In this document: positions 23,282-32,455 of the stretch, one piece after another
Position numbering within the stretch: the first letter of the stretch is position 1
How the letters are laid out: each line of letters opens with the position of its first letter
Assembly (NCBI RefSeq): GCF_016429015.1
Contig: NZ_JAELTU010000010.1
Span: forward strand, 17,734-81,733
DNA length: 64,000 nucleotides
Direction: 5' to 3'
Source of the DNA: Rhizobium sp. ASV20
GTDB taxonomy: Bacteria; Pseudomonadota; Alphaproteobacteria; Rhizobiales; Rhizobiaceae
The notes under the pieces: model-generated
The model's input: only the letters and a program-made list of their open reading frames with translations
What the model was told of the DNA's origin: nothing
Database searches by the model: none
Made by a program: the position numbers and the translations under genes

Positions 23282-24373
23282 ATGAAGACGCATCCGCTGA
23301 AGGGACCGAACCGGCTGAAGCTTGGCGTGTTTTCATCGAATGCCGATGGCGGGCTGGCGATCACCGATGTGCCGGAGCGCTGGACGGCAGGGTGGCAGGA
23401 CAATCTGACGGCAGCACAGATCGCCGATCGCGCCGGCCTCGAGTTCTTCCTGCCGATTGCCCGGTGGCGCGGCTTCGGGGGCAAGAACCGGGTGCGGGAA
23501 TGGTCATTCGAGACCTTCACCTGGGCCGCAGCCCTTTCTGCGGCGACCAACCGCATCGGTCTGTTCATGACGGTGCATGTGCCGCTCGTCCATCCGCTCT
23601 ATGCGGCCAAGTCGCTTGCTACGGTCGATCACATCAGCCAGGGGCGGGCAGGGCTCAATATCGTCTGTGGCTGGAACCCGAAGGAATTCGGCATGTTCGG
23701 TGTGCCCCTGGTCGAAAAGGGATACGATCAGGCGGCGGAATGGCTCGAAATCGTCGAGAAATTGTATGGCTCCGACGAGCCGCTCGACTATGCCGGAAGC
23801 TACTATAATCTGAAGGAAGCCGTCAGTCGGCCGACGAGCTTACAGGCGCCGCGCCCGGTGACGATGAACGCGGCATTCGGTGGCCCCGGCCGCGATTTCG
23901 CTGCCGGCCATTGCGACTACCTGTTCACAACCTTTACGGAGATCGCCGAGGCCGGAAAACACGTCGCTGATATAGGCGAGCGGGCGGAAAAGAACGGCAG
24001 GCAGGTCGGAGTTTACACGGTATGCCATGTGGTCTGCCGCGAGACGCAGGCGGAAGCCGAGGACTATTACACCCGCTATGCTGTTACCATGGCGGATCAT
24101 GCCGCTGTCGACCAGCATATGGCGGGCAAGAAGGAATTCTCCCAGTCCCATGATCGCGACTCCTATGACCGCTATCGCCAGCGATTTGCCGGAGGGGCAG
24201 GCAGCTATCCGTTGATCGGCACGCCTCAGCGCATTGCGGACGAGATGATCGCAATCGCCGAGCAGGGTTATGCCGGTATCGCCTTGTCATTCGTCAACTA
24301 TACGCAAGAGCTTCCTTATTTCTGCGATCGCGTGCTCCCTCTTCTGAAGAGGGCCGGTCTTCGGGTCGAGTGA
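23282..24373 (+). CDS. RutA-like LLM flavin monooxygenase
   Basis: 363 residues. Segments such as ARWRGFGGKNRVREWSFETFTWAAALSAATNRI and SQGRAGLNIVCGWNPKEFGMFG resemble the RutA pyrimidine monooxygenase / DszA group of LLM enzymes, which need FMNH2 from a partner reductase. GGGAGGAG about eight bases before the ATG at 23282 fixes the start; the upstream ATG at 23240 has none. It stands alone after the LysR gene, with its own terminator, and none of the other rut genes are present, so pyrimidine breakdown is not supported. Substrate unknown; oxidation of a heterocyclic or sulfur compound is possible. Confidence 0.8.
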   Translation: MKTHPLKGPNRLKLGVFSSNADGGLAITDVPERWTAGWQDNLTAAQIADRAGLEFFLPIARWRGFGGKNRVREWSFETFTWAAALSAATNRIGLFMTVHVPLVHPLYAAKSLATVDHISQGRAGLNIVCGWNPKEFGMFGVPLVEKGYDQAAEWLEIVEKLYGSDEPLDYAGSYYNLKEAVSRPTSLQAPRPVTMNAAFGGPGRDFAAGHCDYLFTTFTEIAEAGKHVADIGERAEKNGRQVGVYTVCHVVCRETQAEAEDYYTRYAVTMADHAAVDQHMAGKKEFSQSHDRDSYDRYRQRFAGGAGSYPLIGTPQRIADEMIAIAEQGYAGIALSFVNYTQELPYFCDRVLPLLKRAGLRVE

Positions 24374-24527
24374 TGCGACAGCCGACGTGCTGATCGCTGC
24401 GGTTCGTTCATCGGACACCGACGAACTGCGTTGCCGCTGGAACAGTCGGAAAATGTGCGCTGCAGCAAAAAACCTTGGCTCAGGGGTTTACAAGCGCGGC
24501 CATGGATGTGATCCTTCGGGCGAAGGT

Positions 24528-24552
24528 GCCGCCTGATTTGTGGCGGCTTTTT
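24528..24552 (+). terminator. Rho-independent terminator after the RutA-like gene
   Basis: GCCGCC (24528-24533) pairs with GGCGGC (24542-24547) and is followed by TTTTT. A second small hairpin (CCTTCG/CGAAGG, 24513-24526) stands just before it. The rest of the 328-bp interval 24374-24701 shows no gene. Confidence 0.75.
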
Positions 24553-24701
24553 CCTTCAATCGGAGTCTAGGCTATGGCTCCGATGCGCTTTGATTTCGGG
24601 CGCTTAACCGAACAAATCAATCCGGGTCAGATGCGACGCTAGCGGCGTGTTCGGCTGTTGTCTTGATGCGCCCCGAAGCCAGTTTTTCGGGGCAGAGATA
24701 A

Positions 24702-25370
24702 ATGGGTTTATCAATGGTTTTTGTAGCCAAGCGCGCCTTTCTGGGCGTTCTTGCAAGCGTGCTGCCGCTGTCGCAAGCCGCCAATGCCAGTGACCTGATG
24801 ATCTGGTCGTCGGTAAAGGTCGCGCCGCGAACCTACAAGACCACTGTCGGCTTTCGATTGCCGATGGCGTGGGATGTAAGTGCCGGTATGGATCTTGGCA
24901 TTGGTGGGGCGACGAATGGAACGATTGCGCGCGACAGCAGGCTCGCGACGTTCTGGGGTATGGCAGTCGATCGTCCAGGCCGTTTTTCAAGTGCTGCGCG
25001 GCGCGAAGTCGCGCTGCGGCTGGACACGGTCAACGGTGCAGGAGCGATCTGCTTCGGGCGTACGCATGGCTGGATCGTCTCCGAAGATCTCGATATGAGC
25101 ACTTCCCGCTCGTTGAACCTCAATTATACGGGTATGCGGAATGCATCGACCTTGGTCACTGCGACGCAGGCCGTGACGGTTGCTGTTCCATGGACCGGGA
25201 CGTCGCTATCGGCGAGCGGAAATCTCAAACAGGTCGGCAGCATCTTCTCCAGCACGGTGTCGTTTCAGCAGCCAATCGCCCCGAACCTCAACTTCTCGGG
25301 CTCGTTCACCGATCCGCAGAGATTGACGCCCTCGGGCCATCTGCGTCTCGATTATCGCGTGAGGTGGTAG
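24702..25370 (+). CDS. Exported outer-membrane-like protein of unknown function (222 aa)
   Basis: A signal peptide (FVAKRAFLGVLASVLPLSQAANA) is followed by a sequence of short alternating strands (TYKTTVGFRLPMAWDVSAGMDLGIGG; RSLNLNYTGM; LNFSGSFTD) that ends in an aromatic residue after HLRLDYRVRW. This is the look of a small outer-membrane beta-barrel or a periplasmic beta-protein. The family is not recognised. GGGGCAGAG precedes the ATG at 24702. It converges with the mscS-type gene and has no operon partner. Confidence 0.65.
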   Translation: MGLSMVFVAKRAFLGVLASVLPLSQAANASDLMIWSSVKVAPRTYKTTVGFRLPMAWDVSAGMDLGIGGATNGTIARDSRLATFWGMAVDRPGRFSSAARREVALRLDTVNGAGAICFGRTHGWIVSEDLDMSTSRSLNLNYTGMRNASTLVTATQAVTVAVPWTGTSLSASGNLKQVGSIFSSTVSFQQPIAPNLNFSGSFTDPQRLTPSGHLRLDYRVRW

Positions 25371-25410
25371 CAGGGTGCCGCCCGTTTCGAGCGAGGCGTG
25401 AATAGGTCCG

Positions 25411-26220
25411 CTACTTGATGGGGATGTTGGCCGAAGCAAGCTGAGATCGCAGCTTTGAGATGATGTCTTGACGGGCGGCCGTCCATGATGAGGTAACGGT
25501 CCAGTAGTCGATCTTCAGGACTGTCTGGTCAGCGGATAAATCGTCGACATAGGCGATGGGAGCAGGGGTCGTCTTGACCCGCTGATCGGATGTGACCACG
25601 TCGAGAACGGTCTTGCGCGCAAGTTCGATATCGGCGCCGCTGCCCAGGGTGATCGAGAGCTCTTGGCGGCGATCTGGCTCGCGGCTGTGATTGACGATCG
25701 GCGTGTTCCAAAGCGTGGAGTTCGGCGCCATGAGATAGAGGCCATCAGCGGTTCTCATCTCGGTTGCGAAAAGGCCGATATCCTTGATGTAGCCTTTGAC
25801 ATTCGTCGTTTCTATATATTCGCCGACCCGAAATGGCCGCAGGATCAGCAACATGATGCCGGCGGCAATATTCTGAAGCGTCCCCTGGAGCGCCAGGCCA
25901 ATGGCGAGGCCTGCGGCGCCGAGTGCCGCGATGATCGAAGCGGTCTGCACACCGAATTGTCCGAGAACGGTGATGAATACCAGGATCAGCAGGCTATAGT
26001 GCAGGAGGTTCTGGAAGAAGCTTGCCAGCGTTTCGTCGATGCCCCGGATGCGCGAGATGACGCGATAGGCCGCGCGGCTGACGACGCCTGCAAGAATCCA
26101 GCCGCCAATCAGGAGGATGATCGCACCGAGGATCGAAAAGCCATATTGAACCGCAAGCGCGGAGGCCTGATCCAGGGCCGTGCGGGTGGCAATGACGACG
26201 CTGGTCGCTTGATCTTCCAT
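25411..26220 (-). CDS. MscS-family small-conductance mechanosensitive channel
   Basis: 269 residues, close to E. coli MscS. Three N-terminal membrane helices, the third being Gly/Ala-rich pore-lining (ASIIAALGAAGLAIGLALQGTLQNIAAGIMLLI), then the beta domain (PFRVGEYIETTNVKGYIKDIGLFATEMRTADGLYLMAPNSTLWNTPIVN) and a C-terminal alpha/beta domain. It opens under membrane tension to release solutes on osmotic downshock. GGAG eight bases before the ATG supports the start. Single gene, convergent with the outer-membrane-like protein. Confidence 0.93.
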   Translation of the reverse strand: MEDQATSVVIATRTALDQASALAVQYGFSILGAIILLIGGWILAGVVSRAAYRVISRIRGIDETLASFFQNLLHYSLLILVFITVLGQFGVQTASIIAALGAAGLAIGLALQGTLQNIAAGIMLLILRPFRVGEYIETTNVKGYIKDIGLFATEMRTADGLYLMAPNSTLWNTPIVNHSREPDRRQELSITLGSGADIELARKTVLDVVTSDQRVKTTPAPIAYVDDLSADQTVLKIDYWTVTSSWTAARQDIISKLRSQLASANIPIK

Positions 26221-26341
26221 ATAAAAACTCCGTGTTTCCGCAGGGCCAAATGAAAGCCGGCGGACTTTTGTTCCCGCTTGATGGCTATTTCGCGGCTAGC
26301 ACTCCAGTCATTCGCGGGAACGGAAACGCAGGGCGTCGCCG

Positions 26342-27811
26342 TCAGGCGCCATGCTTTGCCTGGTGCGTATTCGCCTTGGCCGCTGCGGCGTGATGGGCTT
26401 TCTTGTGTTCGTACATTCCAAGATCGGCCCGTTTCACGGTGGTTTCTATCGTTTCGCCCTCTTGGCTGGTGGCCATGCCGACGGCAATGCTGAGCGGCGC
26501 GCTGGAATAGAACTGGTTGTTGATCTTCAACAATTCGTTGATGGTGTCGACCATGGCGGCCGCTGCGATTTCATCGGCTCCCGGCATCAGCACCGCGAAT
26601 TCATCGCCGCCAATCCGGGCCGCGTGATTAGGCTGGGATACGACGCTGGAGAGCACTTCTCCCATGCGACGCAGCAGCGAGTCGCCGGCATCGTGTCCGC
26701 TCTCGTCATTAGCCTCCTTCAGGCCATTGAGATCGATGACGATGGCGGAGACGGGCCGCAGGGACTTGCGCTCCAGCCTGTTGATCTCGTCCATATAGAA
26801 GGCGCGATTGTAGAGCCTGGTCAGGACATCGTGCTTGCCGAGATATTCTAGATAGGCCTCGGCCTTTTTGCGCGCCGTTATATCCGTGAGTGCGACTTGA
26901 ACCAGCGACCAGTCGTGTTCATGGCCCGGGAAGACGGAAAACTGCAGCAAAACGTGACGCTCGGAGCCATCGAGAGCATAGTTCAGCACTTCGCGCTGAT
27001 GGAAGAGCCGCTCGTTCCAAAGTTCCACCAGCTGACCGCGGAAATGCTTCTCCATATCGTTACGGAAGACTTCGCCGATTCGCTGGTGCAGGGTCTGGCG
27101 GTCCGGCGCGCAGAACAAATCCAGTGTCGCCTGATTGACGTCGAGCACGCTGATCTCGCTCATGCATTGCTGCACGAATTCCGGATGCACGTCGAGGAAG
27201 ACCTGAAAATCGATGATGCCGCGCTTGCGGATGTCATCGAGCAGAATCTTGATGCGGCTGAAGTCCTCAACCCAGAGCGATACCGGCGAATGTTCGAACA
27301 TTCCTTCAGCATAGCGGCGCTGGCGCTCCTCCTGCCGGCGTGCTTCCTCGCGCGCGGTCACGTCTTCGGTCGTCAGCAGCAGGCGGCTCCAGGACGCTTC
27401 GTATCCAGGCAGTATGACGCCGCGTAGCTGGATATCCAGTCTGCGGCCACCCAGCGCATAGTTGATCGCTGTACTCGAAAATTCGGTCTTTCCCTCCCAG
27501 AGCGCCACCAGTTCGTTCACATGGCTTTGCAACATCTCGCCGCGGAAGATATTGGGAAGTCCGACAACGAGTGCCTCGAAAGACGGCGCTTCGAACAGCT
27601 CCAGTGTTTTCGCGTTGACGGCGAGGACACGAATCTTCTGCGAACAGGTAGCGACACGTCGCAGGTCCGCAACCAGGAACGAGCGCAGATCTGTGACCCC
27701 TTCGCTCCGCCAGAGTGCGAATTGCTCTCTGACGCCGCTGAAGTCCTCCAGCCACATGGCAACGGGGGCGAGATCGAATACGGTGGAACTAAGATCTTGG
27801 GCGTTCATCAT
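26342..27811 (-). CDS. PAS-PAS-GGDEF diguanylate cyclase
   Basis: 489 residues, cytoplasmic. Two homologous sensor repeats of about 145 residues (10-155 and 173-315) share the pattern SPVxxWxEDFS..., an extended insertion (ADLRRVATCSQ / DVHPEFVQQCM), NYALxG and ..TEDVTAREEA / LTDITARKKA, which are PAS-type with an unusual N-terminal helix insert. The C-terminal cyclase has an intact active motif GGDEF at 401-405, so it should make c-di-GMP. A product-inhibition RxxD is not obvious before the motif. The start is one of two adjacent ATGs (27811 or 27808) after AGGGAAT. Signal sensed is unknown. Confidence 0.9.
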   Translation of the reverse strand: MMNAQDLSSTVFDLAPVAMWLEDFSGVREQFALWRSEGVTDLRSFLVADLRRVATCSQKIRVLAVNAKTLELFEAPSFEALVVGLPNIFRGEMLQSHVNELVALWEGKTEFSSTAINYALGGRRLDIQLRGVILPGYEASWSRLLLTTEDVTAREEARRQEERQRRYAEGMFEHSPVSLWVEDFSRIKILLDDIRKRGIIDFQVFLDVHPEFVQQCMSEISVLDVNQATLDLFCAPDRQTLHQRIGEVFRNDMEKHFRGQLVELWNERLFHQREVLNYALDGSERHVLLQFSVFPGHEHDWSLVQVALTDITARKKAEAYLEYLGKHDVLTRLYNRAFYMDEINRLERKSLRPVSAIVIDLNGLKEANDESGHDAGDSLLRRMGEVLSSVVSQPNHAARIGGDEFAVLMPGADEIAAAAMVDTINELLKINNQFYSSAPLSIAVGMATSQEGETIETTVKRADLGMYEHKKAHHAAAAKANTHQAKHGA

Positions 27812-28008
27812 GATTCCCTACGCCGGTCATAAAGGCGAAATGCAAAACACAGGGACCGGCGGTTCGCTAAATGCTGATTAGCGAATATTTGTAAAACTTG
27901 CGTTGATACCGATTGATTGGTCAAGTCAGGCGGTTGTTTATAGACTATTTGCAATTCATTCTTGTTGAAACTGTGCTCAAAAGAGCTCTCGGGCTCCGCC
28001 TGTATTCG

Positions 28009-28458
28009 TTATGTTTTCAAAAAACGCTCGAACGCTTCCAGGGTTTTCTCGCTGACGTGATGCTCGATGCCCTCGGCGTCGTTTCTGGCGGTGTCGGGAT
28101 CGACGCCCAGACGGCACAGGACGGCTTCCACGACTTGATGCCGCCGCCGCGTAGCCATCGCCAGGCGATGCCCTTCTTCAGTCAGGAAGACGCCCCGGTA
28201 GGGTCGCTGGGTAATCAGATTTTCCTCGGCTAGCCGCTTGAGCATTTTGGCAACGGTAGGCTGAGTTACTCCCAGCCGCTGCGCGATATCAGTCTGGCGT
28301 GCCTCGCCGGCATGTTCGATCAGGTCGGCGATGAGCTCGACATAGTCCTCCATGAGTTCGGTACGCCGGTCGTCACGGCTTTTCTGAAACGCCTCGACAT
28401 GCGTCTCGACTTCCGTGGATGCGAGACGGCTTTCCGGGATGGGAGGTGTTTTCGTCAA
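28009..28458 (-). CDS. mntR: Manganese regulator MntR (DtxR family)
   Basis: 149 residues. The sequence tracks E. coli MntR closely from memory: [59 protein letters not shown] and the C-terminal metal-binding segment [17 protein letters not shown]. With Mn(II) it represses mntH. The start must be TTG at 28458: an in-frame TAA lies nine bases upstream and the conserved N-terminal ETHVEAF requires a start before residue 17; GAGGG is about ten bases before it. It is 106 nt downstream of mntH, on the same strand. Confidence 0.93.
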   Translation of the reverse strand: MTKTPPIPESRLASTEVETHVEAFQKSRDDRRTELMEDYVELIADLIEHAGEARQTDIAQRLGVTQPTVAKMLKRLAEENLITQRPYRGVFLTEEGHRLAMATRRRHQVVEAVLCRLGVDPDTARNDAEGIEHHVSEKTLEAFERFLKT

Positions 28459-28564
28459 GGCGGCTTACCCTCATGGGATTAAGTGTCGTGTAATGACGTT
28501 TAGCCTCGACTATAAATAATTCAACTCCGTTATGAAACTCCGGTCTGCGATCCCCAGATATGGA

Positions 28565-29875
28565 TCATCCGTTGCTCAGTCCGGGGACCGGGATGCCGAA
28601 AGTCTGGAGAAGCAGGATCGCGTTCAGCCCGAGAATGACGATGGTCCCTACAATTGCAGCAATATCGGTCAATCGGCCGTTGGCGAAGTTGCCCATGATG
28701 GCGCGGTTTCGGGTGAACATGACGAGCGCGATCATCGGAATGGGCAGCGCGAAGGAGAGCACGACCTGGCTATAGACGAGCGCTTCGGTGGTATTGACGC
28801 CCATGAGAACGACCACGAATGCCGGTAGCATGGTCACCAGTCGGCGCAACCAGACCGGAATGCGGAAGCCGACGAAACCTTGCATGATCATTTGCCCGGC
28901 CATGGTGCCCACTGCCGAAGATGAGATGCCGGAGGCCATGAGGGAGATCAGGAAGATGCTTGCCGCCGCTCCGCCAAGCAGAGGCGTGAGGGTATGATAG
29001 GCGCTTTCGATCTCTGCGACTTCGGAATGGCCTGAATGGAAGGCGGCCGATGCCATGATCACCATGGCCATATTAACTGCGCCGGCAACGGCGAGTGCTA
29101 TCACGCATTCCCAATTGGAAAAGAAGACGAGTTTCCGTCGCTCATTGTCGTTGCGCCCCGGAGCGCGATGTTGGGTCAGGCCGGAGTGCAGATAGACCGC
29201 ATGCGGCATGACAGTCGCGCCGATGATGCCGACCGCAATGGTCAGGGCGGTAGAATCCGGGATCGACGGCAGGACGGTGCCAAGGGCCGCCTGACCCCAG
29301 ACCACGGGCGCGATGAACATCTCGATGAGATAGCAGAGGCTGATGATGGCGACGAGGCCGCCAATGACCAGTTCCATGGGTCGGAAGCCGCGTTTCTCCA
29401 TCAGCAACACCCCATAGGTCACGACCGCCGTGACGGCCATGCCGGCGATAAGCGGCATCTGGAAGAGGAGCGACAAGCCGATCGCGCCACCCAGGAATTC
29501 TGCGAGATCCGTCGCCATCGCCGCCACTTCGCTGATGACCCACATTGTGTAGCGGATGGGTGCCGAGAATTCGTCGCGACAGAGCTCGGCAAGATTGCGG
29601 CCGGTGACGATGCCCAGCTTTGCTGAAAGTGCCTGGAAGAGCATGGCGATAAGGTTTGCCACGAGCACCACCCACAGCAACGAATAGCCGTAGCCAGAGC
29701 CTGCCTGGATGTTTGTCGCGAAATTGCCGGGATCCATATAGGCGATGGAGGCGATAACCGCCGGGCCTGCGAAAAGAAGGGTTGATCTGAACCCTCGGCG
29801 TCTGCCGGCCAAGACTTCGCGGATCTGCATATCGGTACGTTCCGACAGGGTCTGCCGGGCAATCGAGTCTGTCAT
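28565..29875 (-). CDS. mntH: NRAMP-family manganese transporter MntH
   Basis: 436 residues, 11 predicted membrane helices. The two metal-site motifs of NRAMP proteins are intact: DPGN at 48-51 and MPH at 223-225 (IIGATVMPHAVYLHS). It imports Mn(II), with some Fe(II), driven by protons. GGAG before the ATG supports the start. It is preceded by a palindromic MntR box (29900-29921) and followed by mntR, so uptake is shut down when manganese is plentiful. Likely also important for oxidative stress and symbiosis, as known for rhizobial MntH. Confidence 0.95.
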   Translation of the reverse strand: MTDSIARQTLSERTDMQIREVLAGRRRGFRSTLLFAGPAVIASIAYMDPGNFATNIQAGSGYGYSLLWVVLVANLIAMLFQALSAKLGIVTGRNLAELCRDEFSAPIRYTMWVISEVAAMATDLAEFLGGAIGLSLLFQMPLIAGMAVTAVVTYGVLLMEKRGFRPMELVIGGLVAIISLCYLIEMFIAPVVWGQAALGTVLPSIPDSTALTIAVGIIGATVMPHAVYLHSGLTQHRAPGRNDNERRKLVFFSNWECVIALAVAGAVNMAMVIMASAAFHSGHSEVAEIESAYHTLTPLLGGAAASIFLISLMASGISSSAVGTMAGQMIMQGFVGFRIPVWLRRLVTMLPAFVVVLMGVNTTEALVYSQVVLSFALPIPMIALVMFTRNRAIMGNFANGRLTDIAAIVGTIVILGLNAILLLQTFGIPVPGLSNG

Positions 29876-29899
29876 GGGGCTTCTCCAGCTCGTTATAAA

Positions 29900-29921
29900 A
29901 AATATAGCTCAGGCTTAATTT
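29900..29921. promoter_or_regulatory. MntR box upstream of mntH
   Basis: AAATATAGC-N4-GCTTAATTT is a 22-bp near-perfect palindrome (arms differ only at one swapped A/T pair) with the same layout as the known enterobacterial MntR operator AAACATAGC-N4-GCTATGTTT. It starts 25 bp before the mntH ATG, where bound MntR would block the promoter. Confidence 0.75.
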
Positions 29922-30414
29922 ATGTCAATAAGCCATTATTGAGAGTTGGTGCTAATCCTTGTCGGTCGGCCGTCGCCAGTGACAAAGATCAAGCGGCCCG
30001 ACGCTTTGCGTGGAGGGAAAAGGGGAGGGTTGGGATTGGGGTGGAGTGAGATATATTGATCTTTGTCGAGGTTGCTGTTGTAAGATACAGCATCTTAAAG
30101 TATAGATTTGTCGTTATTTGGATTTGATATTAAACGCAGGGATTGAGTGCATAATACTGTTGCAATTTTTGATTATATGAAGCTGTATTATTAGAATATT
30201 ATATTTATATCATAATTAAATTTATGTAATATTTAGTTATTTTAACCGATTCATCAGTCTGTCGTGTTCTTGTTGCTTTGCAGCGCCGTCGGCGGTGAGC
30301 AGGACGCTCTTTATCTGCGATGCCCCCGACACCCCCACGGCAGACAATCATCGGCGCGGGCGCACTCTGCGGCGTGCACGCGATTGTCGGCTCTTCATCG
30401 AGAGCAGGCAAATC
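29922..30414. other. AT-rich intergenic region, divergent promoters
   Basis: 493 bp between the mntH promoter and the chemoreceptor start. The part from about 30060 to 30250 is strikingly AT-rich against the GC-rich genes around it (runs such as TTATATTTATATCATAATTAAA). No supported gene. A stretch like this usually carries the promoter and perhaps a bent or nucleoid-protein-binding segment for the downstream chemoreceptor gene. Confidence 0.5.
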
Positions 30415-32352
30415 ATGTCATTTCTCCAGAATGCAAGAATCAGGACGAAAGTACTCTCCATCATCATCCCGATCTGCCTGATCGGGGTTGCGAGCGTTTT
30501 CTTTATATCGAGCCAATATAAGGATAGCGTTGGCACCTATTCGAACTTCATTTCGAAGGATGAGACCGCGGCCGTCGAGATGTCCAGAGCCAGCCAGCGG
30601 GTGACGGCACTTAGTTACAATGCCTATCAGATCCTGGTCTACAGCACGAAAGACCCGGAGATGGTGACGTTTTCGAAGGATTACGAGGAGAACAAGAGCG
30701 TTCTTCTCGCTCGCTTTGCGACGGTCAAGCAGTTGATTCCCGCCGAAGCGGATGCAATCGACAAGCTGGCGGCCAAGGCAAATGATATTGTCGCGCTGAC
30801 CGATCAGGCCGTAAAGGCTGGGCTGGTCGATGACAACGATACGGCCACCAAGCTTCTGAAACAGGCCGACCCCCTCATCAAGGATGAAGTCCTTTCCGTC
30901 CGCCACTGGCTCGATACCTTCAATGAGAACATCAACGCCAAGAGCGATAGGCTTGACGAGCATGCGTCAAGTACGATCACCAATACGCTTGTCGCTCTCG
31001 GTCTTCTCTTTGCCGCGGCAATCCTGATCGCCATTCTCGTTTCTGCTCGTGGTATCACCGCGCCTATCGAGCGACTGCGAGCCCGCATGGCGTCGCTGGC
31101 CGAAGGCCATACGGACGAACAGATTGCAGGCATCGGCCGCAGGGACGAAGTCGGTCAGATGGCGGCGGCAGTCTCGGTATTTCGCGACAATGCGCTCGAA
31201 CGTATTCGATTGGAGCAGGAAGCCGCCGCCGGGCGAAGCCTCTCTGAACGCGAAAGACTGGAACGTGAGGCGCAAAAGGCCAAGGACGCGGCCGATACCC
31301 AATTCGCCGTTGATGGGCTGGCGAGCGGCTTGTCCGAGCTTTCGAACGGCAATATGGTCTATCGCATCGAGAAGCCTTTCGTCGCCCACCTCGATCAGTT
31401 GAGGACGAACTTCAACGCGTCGATGGCAAAGCTGGAGGAGACGCTGCGCGCGGTCGGTCAGGGCGGTCAGGCGATCGCAGCCGGCGCCAGCCAAATCCGC
31501 TCTGCAGCTGACGATCTCTCCAAGCGCACCGAGCAGCAGGCGGCCTCGGTCGAGGAGACTGCGGCGGCACTCGAGGAAATCACCACCACGGTCAAGGATT
31601 CCACCCGGCGGGCGGAAGAGGCGAGCTCGTTGGTCGGACGCGCCCGCGTCGGCGCCGAAAAGTCCGGCGAAGTCATGCGCGAGGCGATCGCCGCCATGGA
31701 AGCCATCTCGAAATCGTCGAGCGAGATCAGCAACATTATCGGCGTCATCGACGATATCGCCTTCCAGACAAATCTGCTCGCTCTCAATGCAGGGGTTGAA
31801 GCGGCACGAGCTGGCGAAGCCGGCAAGGGATTTGCCGTCGTTGCCCAGGAAGTGCGCGAGCTTGCCCAGCGTTCTGCAAAGGCTGCCAAGGAAATCAAGG
31901 CGCTGATTTCGACGTCCGGACAGCAGGTCGACAGCGGCGTGGATCTCGTGTCGCGAACCGGGCAGTCGCTTCAACAGATCGTCAAGGAAGTCGAAGATAT
32001 CGACCGCAATGTCCGCGCGATCGTCGAGGCCGCCCGCGAACAGGCGACCGGCTTGCAGGAGATCAACACTGCCGTCAACACCATCGATCAGGGTACGCAG
32101 CAGAATGCAGCCATGGTCGAGGAGTCCACGGCTGCGAGCTACAGCCTGGCCAAGGAAGTGACGGCCCTGAACGAGCTGCTCGGACAGTTCGCGCTTGAGA
32201 GCGGCCGAGGCCATTCACGACCCGCTATGGCGACGGAGCAGTCGAAAGCCGCTGCTTCGCCGGCGCGCTCGCTGCGGTCACGCATCGCGGGTGCGTTTAC
32301 GGGCTCGGGCGGCGCGACTGCCGCAGCGGCTTCCTCTTGGGAAGAATTTTGA
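30415..32352 (+). CDS. Membrane methyl-accepting chemotaxis protein
   Basis: 645 residues. TM1 (about 12-33, [21 protein letters not shown]), a 155-residue periplasmic four-helix-type sensor, TM2 (about 190-211, [20 protein letters not shown]), a HAMP domain (212-265), a second HAMP-like stretch, and a signalling domain with the invariant tip ([20 protein letters not shown]). The C terminus ends WEEF, close to the xWxxF pentapeptide that recruits CheR/CheB. It passes an extracellular chemical signal to CheA. Start ATG 30415 (GAGCAGG upstream); an upstream start would add a non-conserved Arg-rich tail. Ligand unknown. Confidence 0.93.
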   Translation: MSFLQNARIRTKVLSIIIPICLIGVASVFFISSQYKDSVGTYSNFISKDETAAVEMSRASQRVTALSYNAYQILVYSTKDPEMVTFSKDYEENKSVLLARFATVKQLIPAEADAIDKLAAKANDIVALTDQAVKAGLVDDNDTATKLLKQADPLIKDEVLSVRHWLDTFNENINAKSDRLDEHASSTITNTLVALGLLFAAAILIAILVSARGITAPIERLRARMASLAEGHTDEQIAGIGRRDEVGQMAAAVSVFRDNALERIRLEQEAAAGRSLSERERLEREAQKAKDAADTQFAVDGLASGLSELSNGNMVYRIEKPFVAHLDQLRTNFNASMAKLEETLRAVGQGGQAIAAGASQIRSAADDLSKRTEQQAASVEETAAALEEITTTVKDSTRRAEEASSLVGRARVGAEKSGEVMREAIAAMEAISKSSSEISNIIGVIDDIAFQTNLLALNAGVEAARAGEAGKGFAVVAQEVRELAQRSAKAAKEIKALISTSGQQVDSGVDLVSRTGQSLQQIVKEVEDIDRNVRAIVEAAREQATGLQEINTAVNTIDQGTQQNAAMVEESTAASYSLAKEVTALNELLGQFALESGRGHSRPAMATEQSKAAASPARSLRSRIAGAFTGSGGATAAAASSWEEF

Positions 32353-32400
32353 TGCAGAACATGCACAATTGCCAATAAGAAATTGATAATAAAGAATTTA

Positions 32401-32433
32401 ACGACCGCGGCTCAATAAGCCGCGGTCGTTTTT
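32401..32433. terminator. Strong terminator between chemoreceptor and pit
   Basis: A perfect 12-bp stem (ACGACCGCGGCT at 32401-32412 with 32418-32429), 5-nt loop, then TTTTT. It ends the + strand chemoreceptor and probably also the convergent pit operon. Confidence 0.88.
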
Positions 32434-32455
32434 ATTCATCGTCGCTTCTGCGTGC

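Noticed and set aside
23282..24373. Pyrimidine degradation (rut) operon
   Set aside because: Only the RutA-like gene is present; rutB-rutG are missing, so the pathway is not supported.
27937..27948. TTTATAGACTAT as a third sulfur-type site
   Set aside because: It matches only 12 bases of a low-complexity motif and precedes a diguanylate cyclase gene; noted only as a weak similarity.
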